Shown here: piece by piece, positions 1 through 13,572 of the stretch
Layout: every line of letters begins with the position of its first letter
How positions within the stretch are numbered: the stretch's first letter is position 1
Origin: Cruorifilaria tuberocauda
Taxonomy: Eukaryota; Nematoda; Chromadorea; Rhabditida; Onchocercidae
Assembly: GCA_013365365.1 (NCBI GenBank)
Contig: JABVXU010000239.1
Coordinates: 18,411-82,410, forward strand
DNA length: 64,000 nt
Reading direction: 5' to 3'
Position numbers and translations under genes: made by a program
Notes under the pieces: model-generated
What the model was told of the DNA's origin: nothing
Databases searched by the model: none
Seen by the model: the letters and a program-made list of their open reading frames with translations, nothing else

Positions 1-1455
1 GGAAGTTAAAAGAAGAAGAAAGAGAGGGATATCATAAATGAATCGAAAATTACTGGAAATCCTGAGGTTTCTGCAGTATGCGTAAAAACTAATGAAAGAA
101 AATGTTTTTACTTTTACTGTCAAAATGGCACGTTACTCCATTTCATTTTCATCTGAATTGAACTATTCGGATGTTCTCGTTTGTACTCGAGTCACTCCAA
201 AATCTCTTATAGAAATAAGCAAGTTGGCGAAAACAGTATTCATGCTTATACTATATTGCGTAAGATATTACAATTAACTGATAATTCAAAATTAATTTGA
301 AGGAAAGGTGTATTCCTTGTTAAGGAATTATTCGCAATTACCACAAAAATTAAAATTATTACCTTTTTTATAGTTATTACATGAACATTAGAAATTATTT
401 CCGTGAGAAAAACGACAACCAAATATATATAAATTGTCTTTGTGTGTTTCGGTGAATTTTCGCTTGGCTAATTCAAATTAAGAGTGATAAGAAAACGTGA
501 GAATAGCATTTACCTATTACCTTTCTTGATATCTTGACACTTATCATATATAATGAGTTTAATAACAGCAGTTAATCAAGCTTTGCAGCTTCTCCTTCAG
601 TCAACAAGCTTATATGCATTTACTTCCACTCACCAGATGCATACGTCGCTGATGTATCGCATCAAAATTAGCTCATTAATTAAGTAATCTGATAACAATT
701 AAACATAACTTGTATCTCAATTGGAATAGGCGGAGAATTCTGAAAAATCTGCTGTTTGAAAATGAGAAATGAGCGGTAGAGAATATGGCGTACGTGTTTC
801 ACTCCTTCAGTTTCATTGGTTCATGAAAAGCGTTGCTAGCAAATTGAATTAAACCAGAAGCACTCCCACTCTTCCTTTCTCCTCTCTGCCAATGAGAGGT
901 TGTGCTGTCCTTGCAGAGAGAATTCTTGAAACGGTCCCTCTCGCAATAACAAATGCGCACAGATTGCAACAAATGCGCACTTATGAAACATAGAACATCT
1001 TCATCGACAACTCATGATGCTAATGTCTCGTAGTATCAGGAAAACATGTTTCTCGATAATGACTGATAAGAAAAAGGTAATGCTTTTGAATGTGTAATAT
1101 AAAATGAAATCTATTATTGGTTATCAGATGAGTGGGATATTACGATTGGGTTGATCAGTTGGATCTGGAAGAGAAGAAAGATCTACTGGATTCGTGAGAA
1201 GGAATGAGAGAACTGCCAGATTACCTGCACAGTCACGACAATTAGATGAACTCATCCTAATATCTTCTTATCAAATGCTTATGTTTCAATTAAGAATTCA
1301 TTGACTGATTGATTGATTGGAATGAATGAATGAATGATTATTTTTGAATTAAAAATTACTAATGGAAATGAGGCGAAATAAAAGAATTCCGTAATGACAG
1401 AGACATACATGGTACATGTAAATAATGCTTTTGAAAGAGTGTTAGTGAGATAAGA

Positions 1456-1645
1456 GAAAATGGAGAGAGACAAGGAGAGAGGGAGAGAGAGATGGATGGA
1501 TGGGTGGAAATGACAATAAATAGTATGGCTGAATGGCATTCTATTGTTGCGTACATTCCTCTCTCTCTCTTCTTCTCCCTTCCTTCCCCTCTTCCTCTCT
1601 CTCTCATTTTCTTTCCTCTCCTACCCCGCTCTCTCTCTCTCTCTT
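1456..1645. repeat. Facing GA-rich and CT-rich tracts
   Basis: A GA-rich run (about 1456-1500, including a short GGAT repeat) is followed about 60 bases later by a long CT-rich run (about 1559-1645) with several (CT)4 to (CT)6 blocks. Because GA and CT are complementary, the two tracts can pair imperfectly as arms of a hairpin. Each is also a polypurine/polypyrimidine mirror-like element. Short open frames across it are artefacts of simple sequence. Confidence 0.8.
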
Positions 1646-4600
1646 TTTTGATCATACCTTAAAAACCACTATTCTGTTAAAGACATTTGAAACTAACACG
1701 CTCTTTTTTCCGGCAACGCTAATTGCAGTAGCAAAACAGCAAATTAAAAGCATTTTAAACTGTTATTACAAATTGCTGAAACAGTGTTTGGTGGGGAAGA
1801 ATTGGAATGAAATGTTTCTTTCTCTCTCATACTACCTGTGAACTGAATTCGTTGATAACAATTAATTTTGAAACTTATAAATAACAAAATGCATGACTGA
1901 AATTACTGAAGAGATAGATTACTTACCTCTTGATTGCTTTATTACAAACTACAATCAATTAAGTTGAAATGGAACTTCAGCACATCAGGAAAATACAGTA
2001 TCATCTTAATAAGCAATGAAGAAATGAGCACCTTTCAGGTACCTCTATTTGCAACATTTCAGCTATCGTATCTGTCGCACAGTACGTGTAATAATGATCC
2101 ATACCATACTGATTTCGTTTCATCGTAAATAGCTAGCGATGATTCATCGTACATTATATGAATCACTGGTTGAATTTTATTTTCTTTCAACCAAGGCACA
2201 AATATACGATGAGAATGCACAAATCTTGTTGAATTAATGGGAATTATATTTCTCCATATCAATATTAATTATAAATTTTGATGAATTTGATAATTATCAG
2301 AATAATTCTGAGAAACAAAATTTTTTACGAGAATAATAAGATAAAAGACAGATTGCTATTTCACAAAGATTATTTTTGGGAATATAACTGAACAAATAGC
2401 TTAATTTGCGTTATATTGCTCTTCCATTCATTTTTCAAATTCAGTCGGACAAATTTCTCCTTAAAACTAAACTTTTTAAATAAAATTTCGTTTTTCTCAA
2501 TTTTTCTCATTTCCCACATATTTTCCACTACTTCTTTTAATTTCATGTTTTTGCTATATTTCATACATTTTTGTTTTTACTTTGTTCTTTACTTTTTTTG
2601 AAAAGAATTTCCAATCAACAAAACTTCTCCCAATGCTTAATTTCGCCTCTCATTTGTTATAACTTTGCTATCAGTTTGACATTTCATATCTGGCGGAAAA
2701 CTTGATTAGTTATTCCCGTAACTGTTCTTTCTTCTTTTTTTGAAGCATTTTTAAACATAAACTTCTTTCTAGCAAATGAATGCAAAAAAAGCAGTTGAAA
2801 AAAAAGTGAGAAACAGAGTAAAGGTAATTATCTCACGTGATTGTGGATAAATTGTATGCCAGTGATATTTTAATAACGAAAATCGAAGCAACCATTAAAA
2901 GTCACAATTGTCTTAGTGCCAACAATTATTAATGGCATTTCAATAGTTGTAAATGTTATCATTGATAATCGTTCTTATCATCTGCTATCATTGTTTAGCA
3001 GTATCATGTACATTTATTTCCCCCTATATAATCCATTCAAATGCCACCCAATTATTCATGAAGATTGAAAAATGTTTTAAGGTCGCGTAAAGTTTGCAAC
3101 ATATTTTTTGCAACTATAATAATTTATATTCATCAAAATTAATTTAAACTCATTCACTGAAAACTTAATACAGAAAATTCCGAACAAAGATAGTTAGCAG
3201 TATTTTACTTATACAAACTATGATTATAATAGCCCGATTAGTTGATAATGACCAATGGTTGAATAAAAAAAGGGAGTTTATACTTAGACTTAACATAATT
3301 AGTCTCTGATTAAAGTAACTATTCCATCCATTAGGCATACATATGTACGCATTACTTAGTAAACATAAGAAGGCGGTTAACAAACATAATGTAGAATTAA
3401 TAATAATTAGGAAGAAAAAAGAATCCCATTTGTGAACCAATTTTACTATGCGAAATGAGTTGTAAAATATATATAGTAAGTGGCGTTGCCATCATTCAGT
3501 TAATCAATGTTAAGTAACTTTTTTTTTAATTCATCAAAATAATCGCTTATTGTATATTCAGTCTCATAATGACCTTCCATTTCAAATATTACCTTTTTTT
3601 ATGGAATACTTTTTGTTGACGAAATAAATGAGCTGCATGAAATTGAAAATTTTCATTCCACTTCAGGATTCAAAATCTGTTTGTGAAAATTTTAAACATT
3701 TGAAATCAATTAAAATCTTAAAAATAGGAAAAATGAAATTCTAGGAAGCTGATGGCAGTGAAACATCGGGTAATAAATGACTGCTTCGTTTGAAGCGTCC
3801 TTCATGATAACAATCAGTAATACATGCATATATAAAAGACATAGCTCTGTGTTGAAGACGACGATATTTCAAAGCTTTTACAACCACTAACTATAAATGA
3901 AAATATCTTATCATACCTTAACAACGAATGGAAATTTATTTCAACACATCATATGATCTATATAGAATCAACATTTCATATAATTTAGCCTTATTTTTCA
4001 CTATTTTTATCAGCTGGTTTTTATGTGGAAAATAGTTCTGACAATTCTTTTTCAAATTAAAAGAAGGAAAAACTTCTTAACGATTATCGGATATTCTCTC
4101 CCTTCTCCAATAACTTCTCAAAATTATTAGAAGCAATGTAAATAAAAATATTTAAATCGATCGCATAAACTGCGTATGGAAAGAAAAGAAAAGAAAATGG
4201 GGAAAAAGAAAAACTTTCAATTGTCAAAACAAATAAGTTACACTAAGGGAATCAATAAGTTTTGAATATAAACTAGTTGTAACCTTTAATATTAGAAGAA
4301 ATGGCGGAATTAAATAAGTGAAAATTGAAACAGACAGAAAATTTTCCATTCTAAAATCAAATTCATTATGGAAAAAATTAGATGAACTGAAAAATTTTGC
4401 ACTTTTTTCCCATAAAATTTGATTAAAATTAAATTTTAGTAAAAGAATCAAGCTGGAACAGCTTTTACTAGTTTTTACTCAAGCTTTTACTTTATTTTAC
4501 AGTTGATAATGGCGAAATTAATATATACATTAGCAAACAAGACCTTTCACCCCACGAACTCAGTTATTTTTATCATGTACATTACTGTAATTAATTGAGA

Positions 4601-5248
4601 ACTAATTAACACTTTCTGGCTTTTCTAAAAATTCTCTCTCACTGTTTTCCTGTAATTCTAACTACTCTTAAATGGATGGTATTATCACTTGGTTCATTTT
4701 CATCAATGAATTTTTTGTCAGTAAAAAATTGCCAGTTTTGATATGATCTATCATTTCCCATATAATTTAACTAAGAAAAAATTTGGCACTAACTGATTTA
4801 ATAGTATGATCAGTGGCTTAAATATGATCTCAGCTGATCAGTCAAATGAACGTTGGATGAAAAAAGCAAATATATGCAATTGTTACAAAATCATTCGATG
4901 ATTTACTTGTCAGATTTGTTAGTAAAATATCAATATCATTGCAGATTAATCGAGAAAAGAAAAAGATAAAGAAAAACACAAAATTATAAATTTAAACTGT
5001 AAAAAATTTTAAACGAATTTTAAAATAATTGTACAGTATTATTATATAATGCTCAAAGCAATAATAATCATTACTAAATTCTGCTTGGAATAGTTTCAAC
5101 TAATTCAGATGATATGTGAAGGTTACGATAGGAGTACGTACAGACAGGAAACTGTTAAAGTTGCAGACCCATGTATTACGATTAAGGAAGATGAAAACAA
5201 AGTATGTGATATGCAACTGTACGTGTCTGTTTGTGGGAACGTAAATGT

Positions 5249-5285
5249 GGGCGTGAGCGTGGGTTTAGCGCGGGTTTAGTGTGGG
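5249..5285 (+). repeat. G-quadruplex candidate
   Basis: Four GGG runs lie at 5249-5251, 5261-5263, 5272-5274 and 5283-5285, with loops of 9, 8 and 8 bases. GGGTTTAG occurs twice. Such a cluster is conspicuous in DNA this AT-rich. The loops are longer than the strict 1-7 base rule, so folding is plausible but not assured. Confidence 0.5.
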
Positions 5286-5967
5286 ATATTTCCGGGTCAA
5301 TTAATGATACAATAGCAAGGAAAACGAATACCTCCTATTTACCGCTAAGAGACAAATTAATGAGCACTTCGTTAACAGTGATGTCATCAGATTATTCATC
5401 TTCAGATATTATCCGTCTGATCTTTAGAGGTCAAGTCAAGTGCAGAAGTTTTTGATATTCATGCACTTGATTCAGCTTGATTCAATCCAGATCAGCAGTG
5501 ATTTACTCATTCTGAAAAATAACTTTTTATATTGATTTTTCTAAATTGATAGATATTGTAATCATTGAAGAAACCATATAGAAACATTCTTGATAAATGG
5601 AAAGATTTGTATTTCATATGCTAAGAATTTCTGTTTCTAAAATAAGTGTGGAAAATGAATGTTGAAGAAATCATAAAGTTGTATTTCCAGTGACTTTTTT
5701 TGTTTTTGAATTTCTATGAGCGAAAAGAAACAAATTTTCATCGATCTACACATCTGTAATATTTCGAAGTGCTGGTTTCATGATTATTCAGTTAAAAAAA
5801 AACGAATTTTTTTGCTTAGAAATGCACTAATCACAAAATAAACATTTTACTGCAAATAATTAAGTGTAATTTAATTGAAAGCAATTTCTCCTAAATACTT
5901 TTTATTAATTTTTTCTTGTACCTAAGTTATTTTCTAAGTTCTCTCTTCAACATAGATTATACTGGAC

Positions 5968-6022
5968 AGAGAAAGAGAGAGAGAGAGAGTTAAGAGGGGA
6001 GAAGAAGAGAATGCGAGAGATT
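5968..6022 (+). repeat. GA-rich purine tract
   Basis: An imperfect polypurine run with a (GA)n core, comparable to the tracts near 1.46 and 8.74 kb. It carries no coding signal. Confidence 0.7.
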
Positions 6023-8741
6023 CATTTCTCAATTTGCAAGAGTTTTCCACAGATCGAGAAATTCAATTAAATTGAAGTGCTGTACTCAGCCTATTGACCA
6101 CAGCTCTCATAATGATGTCAGTAAATTGAGCAGGAGAAATTAAATGAATATGCATAAAATGGTTAACTTATTAATCGATGCTTCTGGCAGCGAGAAGATC
6201 GCCAATAAAAGTCTGGCATTGTATATAATACTTAGCATGATTAGTATAACTTGAATGATCGGCTGGATCAAAAATCAAATTAAAATAGTACAGTACTTTC
6301 TGATTGTTTTTCTCTTATAGAATTATTTTTCAATCAAATAGCTTGTCTTAATTTCACAAAAATTGGACTAAATTTGATTGAAAAGAAAATTAGCTGTAAC
6401 AAATAATTTGCATGATGATTTTTTTGATTTCTAACTTAATTCTAATAGCAATAACATTATTCCACTATTTCGATATTTCAGCATATCAGAGTTAAAATGA
6501 AATCGTTGAATTGAATTAATTAAATTCAATTTCTCCCGTTTTTTTATTCTTTCTCATTCCATTAGCGAATCACCAAACAAGAATTCGTGAATGTTTCCGG
6601 TAAAAAAATAAAATACACTGAAGGACTTCGAGTTTTTGTATATCCATTCCCACATTCTTTTCAATGACCCTTTACCTTTTAATTGCTTAATCTTTAGTTA
6701 AGGATTAACTAATGATTCCACGAATGAAATTAGGTTTGACAAAAGACAGAAAATGATAAAAGTAAGGTTCGGTGATAAAGAGAGATATAACAATTGATGC
6801 GCATCATTTGCGCATCCACTAGATATTTTAGATCAAGGTGTAAAGACTATCAGATATAGTTCTAAATTGTGATCAGGTAATAAAAAGATTTCATTCATCT
6901 TCCCTCCTACTTCGTCACTATTATTGAAATTAATTTCACAACGACAATTTAATTTCCGTTCCTTTCGCTATCAAATGACAAGAGTAAAAAGGAAATGTGC
7001 ATAACTATTGGGAACAAATGAATTAGACATCAATTACTAATTCCTGAGCATATTAAATTATAGTTTAATTAATTACTTCAAATTCCATTTCTTCTTTCTA
7101 TCACTCACTTGTCATTCTATTTTGGTCTCTCTTTCTTCAAGGCCAGATTTCTTAAAATAAGTCCGTATGGATTTATTTGAAAGTGCACAGAGAAGTTGTC
7201 TTTGCATAATTCAGATTGAACATTGAAGAATTATCGAGTAAACATTTCTGCTGCATAAAGCAGCCAATTCTCTACAGTCCTTCAACTATTGCTAATTAAT
7301 TTCGATTGTCAATCGGTTCGCTCTCATGTTCGCAACATACTTTACTTCTTCAATTGTCAATTGAGTTTATTAACATCAACAGGTATAATTTTACGAATGA
7401 AAGTTTTCGATAAATTTAAATCCAAAATAAAGATGTGAAATAAATGAACAAATGAATATCTTTATCAAATACAATTCAATGTAAGAAGCAATGAAAAAAA
7501 AAGAATTTGCTAAAGCGAAATTATCGATAAGTGAGAGAAATGCATGCAACTTTGCATTGAATGCGAAAGTCTGAAATAATTAAATTAACTTTCCATTTTC
7601 CTTCATTAAGTCACTTCATAAAAAATACTAAGTGATTAAAATTTATCGCTCCGATCCACCACTGCTAAGTTTTCAATTTAAAATTACCTTATTTCTAACC
7701 TTCTGTCCACCACGTCTACGTGTGGTCAGAAATTAGATTTTGGCAAGCAACTTTGAATAAATCATCGATGCTAATTTGAAATCTAAATAAATCGTTGTTT
7801 TTTTTAAACAATACATAAATTTTAGTTTCCACGGAAATATCATGTGATGTTAAGGAAGATTTTAGAAGCTGAAAAGTGTACCGATGGCGTGTGATCGTAA
7901 TTTGAAAATATGATGAATTGAAGAAGTGGTGGTAGTATGTTTTGCATTTGATTTGATTGATGAGATGCCACAAGGTGGAAATCGTTTTCTCCTCTGATCT
8001 TTTACTCAATTCAGTTCATTTATACATTTCGAATTTCTCCAATCTTATCGCATTTCACTCCAACTTATCAAAATTTTATTATTGATTCGAAAATTTTTTC
8101 ATTTCTAATTTTTTTATTTTTATTTCTAAAAGTGTCATATATTCTTGGGTAGAATGCCAGGAAAATGAACGGATAGAAACTGAATCGAAGGGAAGAGAAG
8201 CAACAAAGATGAAAATGTGCTAGGAAATTGTAAATGAGCGATGGCGCAATTGACGTCCTTCCTAATCAAAACAAAGTAAACAAAAGATGAAATTACCTAT
8301 TTGATCTGACGAATTTCTGTTGATTAAATAAATTTACGTTTAATTACTATTTAAAGGATAAATCAATAAGTATAACATTGTTTGTTTTTAATGAAGAAGT
8401 TACTAATGAAGAAAGTTTTTAAAAAAGTTTTTTGTTGTGAAAATAATTTGGGAATGTTAAAAAGATTGAAAAAGTAGCACTCATGAAAAATGTTGCAATT
8501 TTGATATTGGTGTTAAGTTGAAGAATGAATATTTTCATTATTTCAATCTTAGCATTTTAATTACTGTATATTTTATTGAAGTTCATTTTATTAAAACGTG
8601 AACTGTTTTAATCATTAAGATTATTTAAATAATCAAAGAGATTCATTTCGAATTTATCACATCAGAGAATGAATGAGCCATTCCTTCCATCCACTCACCT
8701 CTATCGGTCATTTAAAACGTGAAGAGGAGGAATAGGTAAGG

Positions 8742-8786
8742 ACAAAAGAGAGGGAGAGAGAAAGAAAGAAGGAGAGAGAGAGTTTC
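8742..8786 (+). repeat. GA-rich purine tract
   Basis: An imperfect polypurine run made of GAGAG and GAAAGAAAG blocks. It is the third such element in the gene-free left end of the window. Confidence 0.7.
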
Positions 8787-9840
8787 GGTGTATATGAAGG
8801 GGAAAGAGCTTCTTCCCACTGATCAATTATCTCCGCGTGATATCCTCCCAATCATTTCACTTTAAGGGAATGTGTCATTTATAAAAATCTTGATATCAGT
8901 GCTTCATGTTTTGCATATCAATTTAAAATTTCTTCATCATTACATTGAAATATTTCAACTTTGTAGCAAATAAATTTACACATTGAATTTCTGTAACATC
9001 GAATATTTCGCTGAAAAAGTTACAATTTAATGATTTTTAAAAGATTGAAAAATTAAATTCCAACTGCAGTAAGATGGATTTAAAAATTTATTCTCAAAAG
9101 TTTATGATAATTTTAAATTTATGAAATTCATAGTTTCATTAAAATGTAAGAATTATTAACAACGAATTGGACAATGATTGTGAAAGATTTTTATATTAGA
9201 ACTGTTAAAAAACAAAATGCAAATAGCAATAATCAAAGCGTTTATTTCCGTTATTGAAGTATTTAGTTTGACTCTTACTGTTTTTAAATTACAAACACGT
9301 TGATGGTGTGCTAATAGATGGTAGATTCTTGCTAAAACGAAATTTTTAAAAGATCCACATTTAGTTGTGATTTCCAGCGATGAGTGCATTAAGTTAATTG
9401 CAGACCTCAATGATGCAATCTAACTGCCCTGCTTGAAAGACATTTTTGCTTTCTTGTTGTTGATGTGAGAGCGATCACTCCAGGATAATGAGGGCTTCAA
9501 GAGCTATTTCAAGTTCAGACGGTTCTCGTCATTTTAAAGGATTTCGAAAAATGAATGAACAAAATAACTTGGTTATGGTTATGAGATTTCTTCAGCTATC
9601 TTTGTCTATCATGTGCTGTAATAATTAAGATAATTAATTAAGCAATATGTGATAATTAAGATCGCTTGTTATTTTGACATAATAAAGATCGGAAATCAGC
9701 AAAGAAAAAGTTTTATTAGTTGAATATTTCACAGCGAGCGCAAAAACGACGAATACAACTGTTATGAGACAGAGAAGGGTTCTGCAAATAAACATTTAAA
9801 ATAATTATATTTTAATTATCCCCGGTTTAAACCACCCGTC

Positions 9841-9880
9841 TTTGTCACCTGAAGCTAACCTTTGATGCAAATGTCACCTT
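9841..9880. promoter_or_regulatory. Candidate enhancer core: TGTCACCT repeat flanking a POU octamer
   Basis: TGTCACCT occurs at 9843-9850 and again at 9872-9879. Between them lies CCTTTG immediately followed by the octamer ATGCAAAT (9865-9872), which matches the consensus bound by POU-domain factors. The adjoining CTTTG resembles an HMG-box half-site. This is motif resemblance only; binding is inferred. Confidence 0.35.
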
Positions 9881-10129
9881 GGACTTCAAAATTATTGTTC
9901 AGAAAGTGAAAATATACCGAGATTTATCAATTTACATTATTTTTGAGTAAAGCTAAATTTTAATATGGCTTTTCTTGAATTTTTTGTTTACTTATTGAAT
10001 GTTCAGTTCTAATTTAAATCTTAAAATTTGCTATTCAATGCTTAATCATTTATCAGGAATTCTCTCTCCTAGCAAAATGAATAATTTCCTGAAAATAAAT
10101 GTGCTGAAGAAGAATAGTGGATGATATCG

Positions 10130-10390
10130 GTTTGATGCAACGATCCTTAATGCGCTCATAAATATGAGAGGATGCCTGCCGGTGGGACAAAGGGCAAGTA
10201 ATCATCTGATGAGTGATTACACGTCAATTGTTTAGAGTTCTGGAGCCAACGGAGGGGCCACATCATTTTTCATTCTTTCAACAATGAATTTGCCAGGGTG
10301 GAAAAAAAGCTCGCCAATAATTCCTAGACTTTTTCCGGAAGTGCTAGACTATTCCGGTGTCGGAAGAAATAAGTGAATCGACAAAATAAG
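10130..10390. promoter_or_regulatory. Compact non-coding island with homeodomain-, TCF- and ETS-like sites
   Basis: This island is less AT-rich than its surroundings. It contains an inverted pair GTAATCA/TGATTAC (10198-10204 and 10214-10220), an ACAAAGG element just before it, and a near-tandem repeat of about 20 bases (10324-10343 and 10344-10363) that starts CTAGACT and carries TTCCGG. The first unit includes CCGGAAGT (10335-10342), the classical ETS core. No reading frame runs through it. It is a candidate cis-regulatory module, inferred from motif density. Confidence 0.4.
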
Positions 10391-13300
10391 ATCCACAATA
10401 TCTATTTGCAAGTAAATAAATCATCGTTAGCTTGTTAGTGAGTGATGATTGTTCAGTACTATATATAAATATGTAGGAGCGAATTCGTAACAGCACTTTT
10501 ATTCGTGACATATCAGTAACGTTCATGTTATCATACTTCGATCAATTCAGCACCAAATATGAATTCGAGACTATTGATAATGTTCACACGAAAAAAATTA
10601 ATGATCAATAAGGTTAACATAATAATGGAAAGAGCACTCGGTACGATGATATATCTAATAAAAGGTGATTTGTTCATTGGAAAAACCCATCATACTTCAA
10701 ACAGAATTATTTACATAGAAATCCAATATAATCTAACTTACAATGTAAAAAAGTAAATAAATGAGTTGGCTGTTTCCCGAGGGAATGGCGCATATCTACA
10801 TATTATCTACATCGGTCATTATTGCGGTTCGATGATGACGCTAGAAGAGGTCAACTGCAACAATAATAAGTACACTTGACAATTATGATGCCGCGCCATG
10901 GGGTTAATCTGAAGCTCCTTCTGTACAGTGAATGTCCTTTCAGCCATCTGTTTGACATCTATTTTAAATGCATAAACTGAAAAGCACGAAAAGCTGAAAC
11001 ATTCCAGTGAAGTATTTTGAAAGAATGTCTTTTTTTAAAAGTAATTTATCTTTTCTGAAAGGAAATTGGTTCGCAAAGTTAATGTTATTGAATTAAAGGG
11101 ATACAGGAAATGATTAGAAAAGTCAAAAAATATCCTTAACAAAGAAAGAATTAGGTTTTTTTGTAATCAGTTTTTTGTAAAGTCATCGAAATATTTACTT
11201 CTCCTAGATCGATAAGAAGAATGATAGAATAATAAAGAAGACACAATTTATTCATCGATCCAACTTTGTTAATCATTTCCTGTACTTCTCTGAGATGGAA
11301 AAAAAAAGTTTATCACCAAGCGAAAATGAAAATAAAAGAACTGTAAATGAAAGAATATTAACAGAAATTAATCTTTCTCGTTTTTCTCCTTCTCTCGTAA
11401 TGTATCACAAAAAAATGCGATTATCTGATCATAAAATTTTTTTGTTTGTTTACTATATTCATATTTAACCATGACATACAACTTACTCATTCTTTCCAAA
11501 TTTTTGAAACAAGCTTCATTAAGTACAATAGTGCTTCCTAAATATTTGTACAGTAGATTAATATTATGTTCATCAATGCAATTTTGAAATATGAAAGCCT
11601 GCTATGGAGAAGGAAAGATAAAAATTTTATGAATTTCAGTGGTGCCATTAATTTCCATTATTCTCTCGTATTAAAATTCCAAACTTTGTTCCCTTTTTTT
11701 CAAGTAGATATATAGGTTATTTCCAATTTGGAATATTACTAGTAATTGAGTACTTCTAATTAAAGGTATTATCAAACATGAGGTTTTTTGAATGCGTTAG
11801 GAGAATTGAAATAACGTAGATTGAATGGAAATCGGATAATAACTTAAAACTTCCTGAATGAGAAGACATTTTAGAACTAAAAAGATAACAATAACGGAAT
11901 TTGTAATAGTTCATGTTGCAAGCTCGAATTAACTTTTCATAATGGCAGATATCCAACATAACACCAACTAATTGTAAATAAGCTAAGAGAAGAATTGTAT
12001 GAGAGATATCTAGTGTAACGCATATATCTACTGAAAATTCTCACGTATATACCGCGATGGATTGTGAGAAGCTTAATATAGTAAATGTATTTATGTATTA
12101 CAAAAATTCCAAATTTTGTCAGCTTTAATGAAGCTATAATTAACGACGGTTTTCCTTCATTAAATAAAGAAATGACTTGTTTTGATGATAATAATTATTA
12201 CATGATGATCTAGTTGGAAAAATTAGAATGAAGACGGAAGCTAAGGAAATCAAAATGTTATGACTTATGAAATAGAGTTCCATTTACTTCATAAATAGTT
12301 GAAGACATTTCGAAATTACTGAATTTGATCTTAAATATTAATTATGTATGTTTATCAATTTTAGCGTCATTTGACTGGAAAAGATTCTTTGCATGAATTC
12401 TTCTTACGAAACTCCTAAGTTACAATGATCCACTCCTGCTCAATAACAGATGGTGGCATATGGTGATAATTGAGTTGAATAGCGGATAAGATGTCATCCA
12501 TGTTATGGTAATTACTATAATGTAAGGATTTGTACAATTCTGTGCTCGTGTTTACTAGGAGTAATATATAATATCTTTACTCGTATAAAAAATAATTAAA
12601 CTTAAAAATTTTCATCCCGAAATTTAGTCATATTATCCTCATATATTTGGAAATATTTCAAACTTAGTTTTTAAAGGAAAGAGGACATCACAATAGCTGA
12701 CATTTTACTCAACTGTCCAATTACGCTTCCTCCTAAACCACCGTATTTAAAAAATTTTTTGCCATCAGACTACTGCATAATACTGTCAATGCAAATTCCT
12801 TTCCTTCCCCTATTAAAGATAAGTAATCATAGTTTTTTAAAGAGGCAAAATTTGACGATGCCGCGATTCGATTCATATTTTAATACAAAACGTATTTTTG
12901 TTCCACATATTGGCAATTTTTAACAACATAAAACAGCCATAACCACGGGCATTCATCATCTTGTGTTGCATCATACATCTCTTATATACATTCATCCCTT
13001 TTTCCAGACATTGCTCAGAATATGGGACTATTCGCAAAATTAACATGAACTAATTCTGTTGCAAATGATATAAACATTACTATTGTTCGCGCATAAAGTG
13101 AAGACTTTCACTCATTCATATCATCAAGTCGCCAAAGCATTAAAAAACTTCATGCTTGGTGACAGCTTCAAAAGAAATCTCTAATTATCAGTAATTTCTC
13201 GGTTGTGGATAACATACATATCTACTGAAAAGTAAAGTATAGGACGCGAATATCTATGTTTTTAATGTTATTTTCAGGAGAATTTTCAAGTAAGCTGATT

Positions 13301-13572
13301 CAATGTTATGAAAAATCATTTTTCCTCTATACTTAAATGCATCGTAACTATAACGGTTGCTATCAAGCTTAGATACTATCACAACTATGTGAATATAATG
13401 CTATTAAAGTTGATATTTTACAGATGCGATAACAGAATTAGAAAATTTATTTTAGAGGTGATTGGGGGTCATATCGATTATTATAATTAGAAAATTAGTT
13501 AGCGAAAAGTGAATCATATCAAGAAATATAGTGATAGGATAACAAAATCATTGCTCATTAGAAATCATGAAC

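Larger units (their letters stand above)
1..13572. other. Gene desert with low-complexity tracts and candidate regulatory islands
   Basis: I found no open reading frame here with convincing splice sites, A/T-ending codon bias or family resemblance; the longest frames are under 105 codons and fall on repeats or have random composition. The stretch is strongly AT-rich. It is broken by GA/CT tracts near 1.45-1.65, 5.97 and 8.74 kb, a G-run cluster at 5.25 kb, and less AT-rich islands near 0.86-0.99, 6.10-6.25, 9.82-9.90, 10.13-10.39 and 10.84-10.95 kb. These islands hold repeated short motifs that resemble transcription-factor sites. It could be the flank or a large intron of a gene outside the window. 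Confidence 0.6.

Noticed and set aside
1279..1841. Several frames across the GA/CT tracts
   Set aside because: They encode only Ser/Leu or Arg/Glu/Gly runs from simple repeats.
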